From the NCBI RefSeq assembly GCF_000221045.1, contig NC_015856.1:1521317-1585316 (forward strand): a DNA stretch of 64,000 nt, written 5' to 3'. Every line of letters starts with the position of its first letter. The first letter of the stretch is position 1. The position numbers and the translations under genes were made by a program. The notes beneath the pieces are model-generated. The model saw only the letters and a program-made list of their open reading frames with translations, ran no database searches and had not been told where the DNA came from. The DNA is from Collimonas fungivorans Ter331. GTDB lineage: Bacteria; Pseudomonadota; Gammaproteobacteria; Burkholderiales; Burkholderiaceae_D. Shown one piece after another: positions 1-10,071 of the stretch.

Positions 1-1512
<1,512 letters not shown>

Positions 1513-1531
1513 TCCTACTGAAGATCGCGCC

Positions 1532-2068
1532 ATGACCGTTCGTGAAATCCTGAAAATGGGCGATCCTCGCCTGCTGCGGCAAGCCGAGCCGGTCACTGCC
1601 TTCGGCACGCCGGAACTGGAAGCGCTGATCGCCGACATGTTCGACACCATGTATGCGGCCAACGGCGCCGGCCTGGCGGCGCCGCAGATCGGCGTCAACC
1701 TGCAGCTGGTGATTTTCGGTTTCAAGAACAACGTGCGTTATCCGGATGCGCCGGCGGTGCCGGAAACGGTGCTGATCAATCCGGTGCTGCGGCCGCTGTC
1801 CGACGACACCGAAGACGGCTGGGAAGGCTGCCTGTCGGTGCCGGGCCTGCGCGGCGTGGTGCCGCGCTGGACCAGCCTGCATTACGAAGGCTTCGACCAG
1901 ACTGGCGCAGCCATCAGCCGCGACGTCGATGGTTTTCATGCGCGTGTCGTGCAGCATGAGACCGATCATCTGAACGGCATCTTGTATCCGATGCGGATCA
2001 AGGATTTCACTCGCTTCGGTTTTACCGAAGTGCTGTTCCCCGAGCTGGATCCCAACCACGACGACTGA
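1532..2068 (+). CDS. def: Peptide deformylase
   Basis: Removes the N-formyl group from nascent proteins; a metal-dependent hydrolase. All three family motifs are present: GAGLAAPQ (residues 45-52), EGCLS (98-102, with the metal-ligand cysteine) and HETDH (142-146, metal-ligand histidines and catalytic glutamate). At 178 residues it is slightly longer than the E. coli enzyme. It is not next to fmt here, unlike in many bacteria, but follows galU closely in the same direction. The ATG at 1532 places [14 protein letters not shown] at the N terminus, the usual family start. Confidence 0.95.
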   Translation: MTVREILKMGDPRLLRQAEPVTAFGTPELEALIADMFDTMYAANGAGLAAPQIGVNLQLVIFGFKNNVRYPDAPAVPETVLINPVLRPLSDDTEDGWEGCLSVPGLRGVVPRWTSLHYEGFDQTGAAISRDVDGFHARVVQHETDHLNGILYPMRIKDFTRFGFTEVLFPELDPNHDD

Positions 2069-2106
2069 TTTGCGGTTTTCCCGCATCTGCGCGAATCGCA
2101 AGCTTT

Positions 2107-2160
2107 CATTCAGCCCTGAGAGGCTGAATGCGATGCCGGTTGTCGCTGGCAATATATAAT
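2107..2160 (+). promoter_or_regulatory. Hairpin and candidate -10 between def and the antiporter gene
   Basis: A perfect 9-bp inverted repeat (CATTCAGCC / GGCTGAATG, 2107-2115 and 2122-2130, 6-base loop) follows def without a T run. It is followed by a TATAAT at 2155-2160, about 80 bases before the antiporter ATG. No good -35 was found, so the promoter call is weak. Confidence 0.35.
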
Positions 2161-2240
2161 TGCAAGAAAGCCAAGCATGGCGGCGCCTGCCGCTGCTGCT
2201 TGTGCGCCTGTCCAATCTTGCTTACTTCGGAAATCGACCC

Positions 2241-4007
2241 ATGCACCATGCGGTAGAAACGTTCATCCAGGATCTGGCCGTGATCATGCTGATCGCCGGC
2301 GTCGTGACGGTGCTGTTCAACCGTTTCAAGCAACCGGTGGTGCTTGGCTACATCGTCGCCGGCGTCATCATCGGACCGCACACGCCGCCGTTTTCGCTGA
2401 TCACGGATGAACGCACGATCCAGATCCTGGCGGAACTGGGCGTGATCTTCCTGCTGTTTTCGCTGGGCCTGGAATTCAGCCTGAAGAAACTCGGCAAGGT
2501 CGGCGCCACGGCTTTCGTGGCGGCCCTGGCGGAGATTACGCTGATGCTGTGGGTCGGTTACGAGATCGGGATCTATTTCGGCTGGAAGACGATGGACGCG
2601 GTATTCCTCGGCGCCATGCTGTCGGTATCGTCGACCACCATCATCGTCAAGGCGCTTAACGAACTGGGCATGAAGCGCGAGAAATTCGCCCAGCTGATTT
2701 TTGGCATCCTGATTGTCGAGGATGTGCTGGCGATCGGCATGATCGCCTTGCTGTCCGGGGTGGCGACCAGCGGTTCGGTGGCCGCCGGCGACGCCGCCGT
2801 CACCATCGGCAAGCTGGTGCTGTTCATGATCGTGTCGCTGGTGGCCGGCATCCTGGTCGTGCCGCGCCTGCTGGACTATGTGGCCAAATTCAAGAGCAAG
2901 GAAATGCTGCTGGTGACCGTGCTCGGCCTGTGTTTCGGCTTCTGCCTGCTGGTCATGAAAATGCAGTACAGCGTGGCGCTGGGCGCCTTCATCATCGGCG
3001 CGGTGATGGCCGAGTCGCGCCATCTGCACCAGATCGAACGCCTGATCGAACCGGTGCGCGACATGTTCAGCGCCATCTTTTTCGTCGCCATCGGCCTGCT
3101 GTTCAATCCCTCCATCCTGGCCCAGTACTGGCTGCCGATCGGCGTAATCACGCTGGCCGTGGTGCTGGGTAAGGTGGTCAGCTGCGGCCTGGCGACTTTC
3201 CTGTCGGGCCACGACGGCCGCACTTCGATGCGGGTCGGCATGGGGCTGTCGCAGATCGGCGAGTTTTCCTTCATCATCGCGGCGCTTGGCGTCAGCCTGA
3301 AAGTCACCAGCGATTTCCTGTATCCGACCGTGGTGGCGGTTTCCGCCGTGACTACCTTGCTGACACCCTACCTGATCAAGCTGGCCGATCCGCTTTCGAC
3401 CCGCCTGGCGCAGGCCATGCCGCAGAAGCTGGCGTCGGTGTTCGGCATGTATTCAACCTGGCTGGACAGTTTGCAGCCGCAGGGGGATCGCGCCGAACTG
3501 TCGCGCATCATCCGCCGCATCCTGATGCAGGTGGTGGTGAACCTGGCGCTGGTAGTGGCGATTTTCATCATCGGCGGCTTTTTTGCCGAGGCGCTCGGCA
3601 ACAGCATGTCGGCCTGGGTGGCGGACGCGCAAGTGCAGAACGCGATCGTATGGGGCGGAGCGCTGCTGATTTCGCTGCCTTTCCTGATCGCCACCTACCG
3701 CAAACTGCATGCGCTCAGCATGCTGCTGGCGGAAATCAGCGTCAAGCCGGAATGGGCCGGTTCCTACAGTCACGCAGTGCGGCGCGTGGTCGCCGAGGTA
3801 ATCCCTGTGGTCTCGATCATCGGCATCATGCTGATGATTGCAGCGCTCAGCAGCAGGATCCTGCCGCCCACCAACCTGCTGATCCTGGTGCTGGTGGCTG
3901 CCGCCGCACTGGTGCTGGTGTTGTGGCAACGTTTTGTGAAATTGCATTCGAAGCTGCAAATCGCACTGCGCGAAACGCTGGAGCAGCAGCCCGACGAAAA
4001 TCACTGA
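2241..4007 (+). CDS. CPA2-family cation:proton antiporter (Kef-type membrane protein)
   Basis: Predicted inner-membrane monovalent cation/proton exchanger of the KefB/CPA2 type. About 12 hydrophobic segments span the first 400 residues, with family motifs such as [26 protein letters not shown] and [16 protein letters not shown]. Unlike KefB/KefC/YbaL it has no recognisable TrkA-N nucleotide-binding domain. After residue 400 it instead carries an extra hydrophobic region with about four more membrane segments and a short charged tail. The ATG at 2241 gives 588 residues and starts just before the first membrane segment; the longer frame from 2160 would use TTG inside the candidate promoter. Ion specificity cannot be read from the sequence. 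Confidence 0.85.
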   Translation: MHHAVETFIQDLAVIMLIAGVVTVLFNRFKQPVVLGYIVAGVIIGPHTPPFSLITDERTIQILAELGVIFLLFSLGLEFSLKKLGKVGATAFVAALAEITLMLWVGYEIGIYFGWKTMDAVFLGAMLSVSSTTIIVKALNELGMKREKFAQLIFGILIVEDVLAIGMIALLSGVATSGSVAAGDAAVTIGKLVLFMIVSLVAGILVVPRLLDYVAKFKSKEMLLVTVLGLCFGFCLLVMKMQYSVALGAFIIGAVMAESRHLHQIERLIEPVRDMFSAIFFVAIGLLFNPSILAQYWLPIGVITLAVVLGKVVSCGLATFLSGHDGRTSMRVGMGLSQIGEFSFIIAALGVSLKVTSDFLYPTVVAVSAVTTLLTPYLIKLADPLSTRLAQAMPQKLASVFGMYSTWLDSLQPQGDRAELSRIIRRILMQVVVNLALVVAIFIIGGFFAEALGNSMSAWVADAQVQNAIVWGGALLISLPFLIATYRKLHALSMLLAEISVKPEWAGSYSHAVRRVVAEVIPVVSIIGIMLMIAALSSRILPPTNLLILVLVAAAALVLVLWQRFVKLHSKLQIALRETLEQQPDENH

Positions 4008-4055
4008 AGCAGGCGAATCGAGGCTTTGTTTTCCGAATTTGTCTTCTCGTTTGGT

Positions 4056-4061
4056 TAAAAT
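4056..4061 (+). promoter_or_regulatory. Candidate -10 element for rpiA
   Basis: TAAAAT 32 bases before the rpiA ATG. The -35 region is poor. The position argues against an rpiA start at 4039 upstream of it. Confidence 0.35.
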
Positions 4062-4092
4062 AGCGTCTTTACTTCTTTTTCAAGACAAAGCC

Positions 4093-4773
4093 ATGACTGC
4101 CATGACCCAGGACGAACTCAAACAAGCTGTTGCCCGTGAAGCAATCAAATACGTGGTGGATGGCCAGATTGTCGGCGTCGGTACTGGCTCAACCGCCAAT
4201 TTTTTCATTGATGAACTAGCCAAGATCAAGCACCGCATCAAAGGCGCTGTGGCTTCGTCGGAAGCGACAGCTGCCCGGTTGCGCGCGCACGACATCGAGG
4301 TGTACGACCTGAACCAGGTCGCGACCATGCCCGTCTATATCGACGGCGCCGACGAAATCACCGAGCAGGGCGCCATGATCAAGGGCGGCGGTGCGGCCTT
4401 GACGCGCGAAAAGATCGTCGCTTCGGTGGCTGAAAAATTCATTTGCATCGCCGACGGCTCCAAGCTGGTCAAGGTGCTTGGCAAGTTTCCGCTGCCGGTC
4501 GAAGTGATCCCGATGGCGCAGGCGGTAGTGGCGCGCAAGCTGATCAAGCTGGGCGGCGAACCGCGTTTGCGCTTCAAGGACGGCAAACCGCTGATTACCG
4601 ACAACGGCTGCGTGATCATCGACATGGTCGACCTGAAAATCACCGATCCGGTCGAACTGGAGCGGCAAATCAACCAGATCACCGGGGTGGTGACAGTCGG
4701 GTTGTTTGCGCAGCAGGGAGCGGATGTCTGTTTGCTGGGAACGCCGGATGGCGTGAAGACGCTGAAGTTCTGA
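4093..4773 (+). CDS. rpiA: Ribose-5-phosphate isomerase A
   Basis: Interconverts ribose-5-phosphate and ribulose-5-phosphate in the non-oxidative pentose phosphate pathway. The family signatures are intact: [16 protein letters not shown] near the N terminus, the [10 protein letters not shown] strand, DGADEI with its catalytic aspartates and [12 protein letters not shown]. The start at 4093 gives 226 residues; a second ATG at 4102 (MTQDELKQ) is equally possible. The longer frame from 4039 adds 18 residues not typical of the family. An intrinsic terminator follows 27 bases after the stop, so this is the end of a transcription unit. Confidence 0.95.
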   Translation: MTAMTQDELKQAVAREAIKYVVDGQIVGVGTGSTANFFIDELAKIKHRIKGAVASSEATAARLRAHDIEVYDLNQVATMPVYIDGADEITEQGAMIKGGGAALTREKIVASVAEKFICIADGSKLVKVLGKFPLPVEVIPMAQAVVARKLIKLGGEPRLRFKDGKPLITDNGCVIIDMVDLKITDPVELERQINQITGVVTVGLFAQQGADVCLLGTPDGVKTLKF

Positions 4774-4800
4774 CCAGCACTGCGCAGTCGCACGGAATTG

Positions 4801-4829
4801 AAAAAGGCCCGGTTTCGGGTCTTTTTTTA
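4801..4829 (+). terminator. Intrinsic terminator after rpiA
   Basis: Stem GGCCCG / CGGGTC (4806-4811 and 4816-4821, one G-T wobble) with a GTTT loop, flanked by an A run and followed by a run of seven T. Confidence 0.88.
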
Positions 4830-5201
4830 TGCCGAAAGCCAGGGCGGTAGTTCCGATCGGCAATTCGGCCAGCATATGCGATGCGCATAAACTGTTGCGA
4901 TGCGTCCTCTGATTCAGAGAATGTGGCGGTTCCGCTTATTGCTCATGTACTAGGTCAAATAACGTATATGCCCAGTCATAAATGTCATAAACCGCTGGCA
5001 AAAAACAACAAATATGGTCAACTTCACCTAAATTTTTCTTTTCTTTTAAAGAAGCCCGTAAAAATCAATGCAATTTTCTTATGGATAGGTAATATCTAGG
5101 CCGTTCCACTTGTAACAATTAGTAACGCCTCAAAAAACGTTGCCAAAATACTCAAGCTGGACACCGGGATAAGATTATTTACATACCAACAAAGGGTAGA
5201 A
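4830..5201 (+). promoter_or_regulatory. Long AT-rich leader/promoter region of the first porin gene
   Basis: A 372-base non-coding stretch, much richer in A and T than its surroundings. It holds a 13-base palindrome CTCTGATTCAGAG at 4907-4919. It also has a direct repeat GTAAC-N5-GTAAC (5112-5116 and 5122-5126, 10-base period) about 75 bases before the porin ATG, a spacing seen for OmpR/PhoB-type response regulators. A 72-codon frame at 4881-5099 has no coding character. No clear sigma-70 promoter was found, which fits activator-dependent transcription. Confidence 0.5.
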
Positions 5202-6314
5202 ATGAAAAAGACCGTATTCGCATTAGCCGCCCTCGGCCTGATCGGCGCCAATGCACAAGCACAAACCAACGTCACCATCTATGGCGTGATCGACGCTGGC
5301 CTTACTTACACCAGTAAAGTCGGTCCAAAGAACGACAGCCGCATCAGCCTGGATTCCGGCGACATGGCGACTTCCCGTATCGGCTTCCGCGGAACGGAAG
5401 ACCTGGGCGGCGGCCTGAAAGCCATTTTCCAGCTGGAAAACGGTTTCAATGCAGACGATGGTTCGCTCGCTACTGCCAGCACGCTGTTTGACCGTAAAGC
5501 GGTAGTCGGCCTGTCCGGCAGCTTCGGTACTGTCACCCTCGGCCGCCAGACCGACTACCTGGATGACATCGGCAGCAAATACACGTCGGTGCAGACGTTC
5601 GGCAGCAACGGCATCAAGGCCGGCCATTTCAATAACCTGGACCGTGTCGGCGGTGTCCGCGCCAATAACTCGATCCGCTACGACAGCGCGAACCTGAGCG
5701 GCTTCACCGGTAGCCTGTTCTACGGCTTCGGCGAGGTTGCCGGCCAGACTTCGGCAGGCCAGTCATTCGGCCTGGCAGGCAACTACGCGAACGGCCCGTT
5801 CGGCATCGGCCTCGGTTACTTCCAGACCAAGCTGGCTGCCGATGCGCTGCCTAGCAAGGCTGGCGACACCGACCTCAAGACCTTCACCCTCGGCGCCAGC
5901 TACCAGGCTGGTCCGGCCAAGATCTACGGCGCATGGTCGCAAACCAAGCGTCCATTGGCTGCCGCGCTGGCGGCGACCGGCCTGGTCAACATCACTACCG
6001 CGACCAAAGCCAACATTTTCGACCTGGGCGTCGATTATTCGCTGAGCGGCAACCTGCATCTGCTGGCCAGCGTGATCTATGACCGCGCCGATCTGAGCCG
6101 CAAGACAGCCGGTTCGACCAAGGGCAAGACTACCCAGCTGAATCTGGGCGTGGACTACTACCTGTCGAAGCGCACCGACCTGTACGCTCTGTACACCAAC
6201 CAGCGCGCCAACGACGTCAACAACCCAGGCGTGATCAACGCTGCATACAGCAGCGCGCCGGCGGACGACACCAGCCAGAACGTATTCCGCGTGGGCCTGC
6301 GCCACAAGTTCTGA
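5202..6314 (+). CDS. Gram-negative porin (OmpC/Burkholderia type)
   Basis: Predicted trimeric outer-membrane general diffusion porin of 370 residues. A cleavable signal peptide (MKKTVFALAALGLIGANAQA) is followed by QTNVTIYGVIDAGLTYTSK, the first beta strand typical of betaproteobacterial porins. The TSRIGFRGTEDLGGGLKAIFQLE block and the NTFRVGLRHKF-like C terminus (here NVFRVGLRHKF, ending in phenylalanine) match the family and its BAM recognition signal. The GGGTAG upstream of the ATG serves as ribosome binding site. The gene is monocistronic, with a strong terminator after it. Solute preference is unknown. Confidence 0.93.
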   Translation: MKKTVFALAALGLIGANAQAQTNVTIYGVIDAGLTYTSKVGPKNDSRISLDSGDMATSRIGFRGTEDLGGGLKAIFQLENGFNADDGSLATASTLFDRKAVVGLSGSFGTVTLGRQTDYLDDIGSKYTSVQTFGSNGIKAGHFNNLDRVGGVRANNSIRYDSANLSGFTGSLFYGFGEVAGQTSAGQSFGLAGNYANGPFGIGLGYFQTKLAADALPSKAGDTDLKTFTLGASYQAGPAKIYGAWSQTKRPLAAALAATGLVNITTATKANIFDLGVDYSLSGNLHLLASVIYDRADLSRKTAGSTKGKTTQLNLGVDYYLSKRTDLYALYTNQRANDVNNPGVINAAYSSAPADDTSQNVFRVGLRHKF

Positions 6315-6348
6315 TTGTTGTAGTTAATTAGCAGCAACAGGCAGTATG

Positions 6349-6386
6349 GGCGGGGAAGCGGATATGCTTCCCCGCCATTTTTTTAT
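6349..6386 (+). terminator. Intrinsic terminator after the first porin
   Basis: Perfect 11-bp stem GGCGGGGAAGC / GCTTCCCCGCC (6349-6359 and 6366-6376) with a 6-base loop, then ATTTTTTT. There is no T run on the other strand, so it serves the porin, not the leftward gene that ends here. Confidence 0.92.
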
Positions 6387-7468
6387 CAACCCAGCCAGCG
6401 CAACACCAGCATGTTGATCAAGGCGCCGCCGACGATCAGCCAGCCGAACAACACCGCCGCAAACACCAGCGGTTTGACTCCTGCGGTGCGCAGCGAGGAA
6501 AAATGGGTGGATATGCCCAGCGCCGCCATCGCCATGGCCAGCAACACGTTGTCGGCATCGTTGGCATGCGACACCAGCGCACTCGGCAGCAGGTGCAGTG
6601 AATTGAGCGCTACGATCGCTACAAAACCGAATGCAAACCAGGGAATCGCCAGGCGGCCTTGTGCGCTGCTGCCTGCTTTCCTGGCGGCGCAGCTTTTCTT
6701 CGAGATGTAAGCCGACAGCAGCATCAGGAACGGCGCCAGCATCATCACTCTCACCATCTTGGTAATCACCGCCGTATTGGCCGCATCGGGGCTGATGGCG
6801 CGGGCCGCGGCCACCACTTGAGCCACTTCATGCACGGTGGACCCGGTAAAGATGCCATAGGCTTGCGGCGAAGCCGCCAGGAACTGCCAGTGCAGGTTGA
6901 GCTGGTACAGCAGCGGATAGAGAAAGATCGCCAGCGACCCGAACACTACGACGGTCGCCACCGCCACCGTCACCTGCGCCGGCTTTGCCCGCAGCACAGG
7001 TTCGGTAGCCATCACGGCAGCCGCGCCGCAGATCGAGCTGCCGGCGCCGATCAGCATGGCGGTTTCGCGGTCCAGCTTGAATACGCGGGTGCCGAGCAGC
7101 AGCGCCATGCCGAAGGTGGAGCACAGGACCAGAACGTCGATCAGCACGCCGCTCAGCCCGACGTGGCCAATATCCTGGAACGTCAGCCGGAAACCGTAGA
7201 GGATGATGCCCAGCCGCAGCAGGTTTTGCTTGGAGAAATTGACACCGGCGGCGCAGGAGGGGGCAATCCGCTGGTAACCCAGGTTACCGGCCAGCATGCC
7301 GAGCACGATGGCCAGGGTCAGCGCGCTGAAGCCGTGTGACTGCAGCCAGTCTATCCTGGCGGCGGCGATTGCAGCTGCTGCAATCAGGGCGCTAAGCGCC
7401 AGTCCGGCCAGCAGCGGAGGCGGCGTTTTTACAGGGCGGGATGTTGTTGTCAGCGTCGAGGTATTCAC
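6386..7468 (-). CDS. YeiH/UPF0324-family membrane protein (putative exporter)
   Basis: A 360-residue polytopic inner-membrane protein with about 10 hydrophobic segments. It has the hallmark blocks of the YeiH family (Pfam Cons_hypoth698): NLLRLGIILYGFRLTFQDI, GAGSSICGAAAVMATEPV and the TGSTVHEVAQVVAAA segment. Relatives are annotated as putative sulfate or sulfonate exporters, but that function is not proven. It is transcribed leftward and divergent from a LysR regulator, the same arrangement as yeiH-yeiE in enterobacteria, so the regulator probably controls it through the dyad at 7535-7570. Confidence 0.88.
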   Translation of the reverse strand: MNTSTLTTTSRPVKTPPPLLAGLALSALIAAAAIAAARIDWLQSHGFSALTLAIVLGMLAGNLGYQRIAPSCAAGVNFSKQNLLRLGIILYGFRLTFQDIGHVGLSGVLIDVLVLCSTFGMALLLGTRVFKLDRETAMLIGAGSSICGAAAVMATEPVLRAKPAQVTVAVATVVVFGSLAIFLYPLLYQLNLHWQFLAASPQAYGIFTGSTVHEVAQVVAAARAISPDAANTAVITKMVRVMMLAPFLMLLSAYISKKSCAARKAGSSAQGRLAIPWFAFGFVAIVALNSLHLLPSALVSHANDADNVLLAMAMAALGISTHFSSLRTAGVKPLVFAAVLFGWLIVGGALINMLVLRWLG

Positions 7469-7534
7469 TAGGACTTCCAGTCAGATGCGGCCGTGCCGCC
7501 ATGGAAGTCACTATAGCTATTTGGTATCTAAAAG

Positions 7535-7570
7535 AAAAACAGATTAATTTTGTATAATTAACCTGTTTTT
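7535..7570. promoter_or_regulatory. Long dyad operator between yeiH-like gene and LysR gene
   Basis: A 36-base near-perfect inverted repeat: AAAAACAG-A-TTAATT (7535-7549) mirrors AATTAA-C-CTGTTTTT (7556-7570) with one mismatch and a 6-base centre. The right arm covers a TATAAT (7553-7558) that would serve the LysR gene, so binding there would repress the regulator's own promoter. Confidence 0.65.
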
Positions 7571-7612
7571 CAGGTAAATTGATCTCGATAAATGTTTCAG
7601 ACAAAGGCCAAC

Positions 7613-8503
7613 ATGCGCCTCACTATCAGGCAATTGCAGATTTTCCTGGCGATAGCCCAGTCCGGCAGCACGACAGCGGCGGCGGAACAGATCGCCTTGT
7701 CGCAGTCGGCCGCCAGCGCCGCCCTGAACGAGCTGGAAAACCTGCTCGACTGCCGCTTGTTCGACCGCGTCGGCAAACGCCTGATCCTCAATGACAACGG
7801 TCGCCTGCTGTTGCCGCAGGCGGGCCAGGTGGTGGATGCCGCCAAAACCATAGAACAGCAGTTCCTGACGCCAGGCATGGCGCAGGGCGGCGGCCTGCAA
7901 ATCGGTTCCAGCACCACCATAGGCAGTTATCTGCTGCCTGCGCTGATTGCCGCTTACCGGCAACAGCACAGCGAGCTGCAAGTGCGGGTGATGATCGCCA
8001 ATACCGCCGACATCGTCGCCGCCGTGGTCAATTTCGAAGTCGACGTCGGCCTCATCGAAGGCCCCAGCCATGCCGCCGACCTGCAGGTCGAGCCATGGAT
8101 GGTCGACGAGTTGCTGGTGGTCGCTTCGCCGCAGCATCCGCTGGCCGGCGGCGACCGGAAAGTCGGCCTGGCGCAGCTGCGTCAGGCCGAGTGGCTGTTG
8201 CGCGAGCCAGGCTCAGGTACGCGCGAAGCCGTCGAGCAAGCCTTGCTGCCGCATCTGCACCACTTGCGGCAAAGCTATGAATTCGGCAATTCGGAAGCGA
8301 TCAAGCACGCGACCGCAGCCGGCCTCGGCATCAGCTGCCTGTCGCATGCGGTGGTGGCCGATTTCCTGCAAAGCGGACGGCTGGTTGAGCTGAAAACATC
8401 GCTGCCGAGATTGCACCGGCACTTTTACCTGGTCCACAGCAGGCACAAGATCCTGTCGCTGCGGCTGATGCAGTTCCTGGCGTATTGCCGCAGCTGGTCT
8501 TGA
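7613..8503 (+). CDS. LysR-family transcriptional regulator (YeiE-like)
   Basis: DNA-binding regulator with an N-terminal winged helix-turn-helix (MRLTIRQLQIFLAIAQSGS, then AAEQIALSQSAASAALNELE) and a LysR substrate-binding domain from about residue 90. The start at 7613 is chosen because AAGG lies five bases upstream and it puts the helix-turn-helix at the usual distance; the ATG at 7592 would add seven residues. It diverges from the YeiH-type gene and probably regulates it and itself. A small GC-rich hairpin (CCGGCG / CGCCGG, 8508-8523) sits just after the stop without a T run. The inducer is unknown. Confidence 0.9.
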   Translation: MRLTIRQLQIFLAIAQSGSTTAAAEQIALSQSAASAALNELENLLDCRLFDRVGKRLILNDNGRLLLPQAGQVVDAAKTIEQQFLTPGMAQGGGLQIGSSTTIGSYLLPALIAAYRQQHSELQVRVMIANTADIVAAVVNFEVDVGLIEGPSHAADLQVEPWMVDELLVVASPQHPLAGGDRKVGLAQLRQAEWLLREPGSGTREAVEQALLPHLHHLRQSYEFGNSEAIKHATAAGLGISCLSHAVVADFLQSGRLVELKTSLPRLHRHFYLVHSRHKILSLRLMQFLAYCRSWS

Positions 8504-8873
8504 ATATCCGGCGTTTCCGCCGGGCATATGTGGCCGTCTTGCCAATGTCGATGTCAAAATGGATATCGGTTGTGATAAAAAAGTGATTAGTAAGACCAGC
8601 CAAGTGTTTTTACACTGGCTTCGGTATTTATTCTCTTGAGATTGGCGGCGAAAAGCCTGTCATGCGATTTTCTTCTTCACTATATTGATATCTGAAACCG
8701 TATCGAAACTACGAAAAAATTCATTTGTTTGATATCAATGATGTTCGTAAGATAGTGAGGAATTTCATCAGGAAAGGTCTATATTTACTGTTAACCGGCA
8801 ACGGCGCATGCAGTCGAGGCAGGTGCATCACAATGTTCAGGCGCAAGATCAAAATAACTAAAGGAGACAAGCT
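8504..8873 (+). promoter_or_regulatory. Promoter region of the chvE-ggu operon
   Basis: A 370-base non-coding region. Its key parts are ATTGATATC (8684-8692), its exact inverted copy GATATCAAT (8731-8739) and a candidate -10 TAAGAT at 8748-8753. An imperfect hairpin with a T-rich loop lies at 8598-8620. AAGGAG seven bases before the GTG at 8874 is a strong ribosome binding site. Confidence 0.55.
8720..8740 (+). promoter_or_regulatory. LysR-type operator (ATT-N11-AAT) at the chvE promoter
   Basis: CATT-N11-AATG with the centre TGTTTGATATC. It fits the T-N11-A rule of LysR regulators and is nearly repeated at 19371-19391 in front of the second porin. The right end lies nine bases before the candidate -10 at 8748 in both cases, so the box covers the -35 region, as expected for LysR activation. 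Confidence 0.62.
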
Positions 8874-9938
8874 GTGAAAATGTTTAAAACGACGATTGTT
8901 GGATTGCTGATTGGCGCATTCGGCCTGGTGTCCCAGGCTGGCGCGCAGGAGAAAGGCCCGATCGGCATTTCGATGCCCACCAAATCCTCGGCGCGCTGGA
9001 TCGCCGATGGCGACAATATGGTCAAGGTATTCAAGGAAAAAGGCTACAAGACTGACCTGCAATACGCTGAAGACGACATCCCGAACCAGCTGGCGCAGAT
9101 CGAGAACATGGTGACCAAAGGCGTCAAGGTGCTGGTGATCGCCGCGATTGACGGCACTACCTTATCCAATGCCTTGCAAAAAGCTGCCGACAAGGGCATC
9201 AAGGTCATCGCCTATGACCGCCTGATCCGCGGTTCCAAGAACGTCGACTACTACGCCACTTTCGACAATTTCCAGGTCGGCGTGCTGCAAGCCAGCTATA
9301 TCGAAAAAACACTTGGCCTGAAGGAAGGCAAGGGTCCGTTCAATATCGAATTGTTCGGCGGTTCGGCTGACGACAACAATGCCTTCTTCTTCTACAACGG
9401 CGCGATGTCGGTGCTGCAGCCGTATATCGACAAAGGCAAGCTGGTGGTGCGCAGCAAGCAGACCGGCATGGACAAGGTTTCGACCTTGCGCTGGGATGGC
9501 GCGGTAGCCCAGGCGCGCATGGATAACCTGCTCAGCGCCTACTACGGCAACGCCCACGTGGACGCAGTGCTGTCGCCGTACGACGGCATCAGCATCGGCA
9601 TCCTGTCGTCGCTCAAGGGCGTAGGCTACGGCACGCCGAAGCAACCGATGCCGATCGTGACCGGCCAGGACGCCGAAGTCCCTTCGGTGAAATCGATCGT
9701 GCGCGGCGAGCAGCGCCAGACCGTGTTCAAGGATACGCGCGAACTGGCCAAGGTGACGGTCGGCATGGTGGACGCCATGCTGAGCGGCAAGGCGCCTGCC
9801 ATCAACGATACCAAGACGTATAACAACGGCGTCAAGGTCGTGCCTTCCTACCTGTTGAAACCGGTCAGCGTCGATGTCTCCAACTGGAAGCAAGTGCTGG
9901 TCGGCAGCGGTTACTACACCGAAGCCCAGATCAAATAA
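8874..9938 (+). CDS. chvE: Periplasmic multiple-sugar-binding protein, ChvE family
   Basis: Substrate-binding subunit of a monosaccharide ABC importer, exported to the periplasm. A signal peptide of about 24 residues ends at QAGAQ. The mature protein has the ChvE/RbsB two-lobe fold, with [20 protein letters not shown] at the start, [12 protein letters not shown] and IAYDRLI in the first lobe, and [14 protein letters not shown] plus the C-terminal YYTEAQIK. ChvE relatives bind arabinose, xylose, glucose and galactose. GTG at 8874 is the start, placed by a strong AAGGAG. It heads the operon chvE-gguA-gguB, and a stable hairpin after it could raise its level over the membrane subunits. Confidence 0.92.
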   Translation: MKMFKTTIVGLLIGAFGLVSQAGAQEKGPIGISMPTKSSARWIADGDNMVKVFKEKGYKTDLQYAEDDIPNQLAQIENMVTKGVKVLVIAAIDGTTLSNALQKAADKGIKVIAYDRLIRGSKNVDYYATFDNFQVGVLQASYIEKTLGLKEGKGPFNIELFGGSADDNNAFFFYNGAMSVLQPYIDKGKLVVRSKQTGMDKVSTLRWDGAVAQARMDNLLSAYYGNAHVDAVLSPYDGISIGILSSLKGVGYGTPKQPMPIVTGQDAEVPSVKSIVRGEQRQTVFKDTRELAKVTVGMVDAMLSGKAPAINDTKTYNNGVKVVPSYLLKPVSVDVSNWKQVLVGSGYYTEAQIK

Positions 9939-9988
9939 GCATCGGCCGGGATGTAGCAATACGTAGTAATGAAGAGTCTTGTTTGGCC

Positions 9989-10024
9989 GGACCTTGCAAT
10001 GCGCGGAAGCGTGTTGCAAGGTCC
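9989..10024 (+). other. Stable intergenic hairpin between chvE and gguA
   Basis: An 11-bp perfect stem GGACCTTGCAA / TTGCAAGGTCC continues as TGCGC / GCGTG (two G-T wobbles) closed by a GGAA loop of the GNRA type. There is no T run, so it is more likely an mRNA-stabilising element than a terminator. Confidence 0.6.
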
Positions 10025-10071
10025 CGGAGTCAGGCGCTGGCGTAGGTTTGAGGTAAGCGAGGTAACAACAG

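Noticed and set aside
4881-5099. 72-codon frame upstream of the first porin
   Set aside because: AT-rich, no ribosome binding site, no recognisable protein features; treated as leader DNA.
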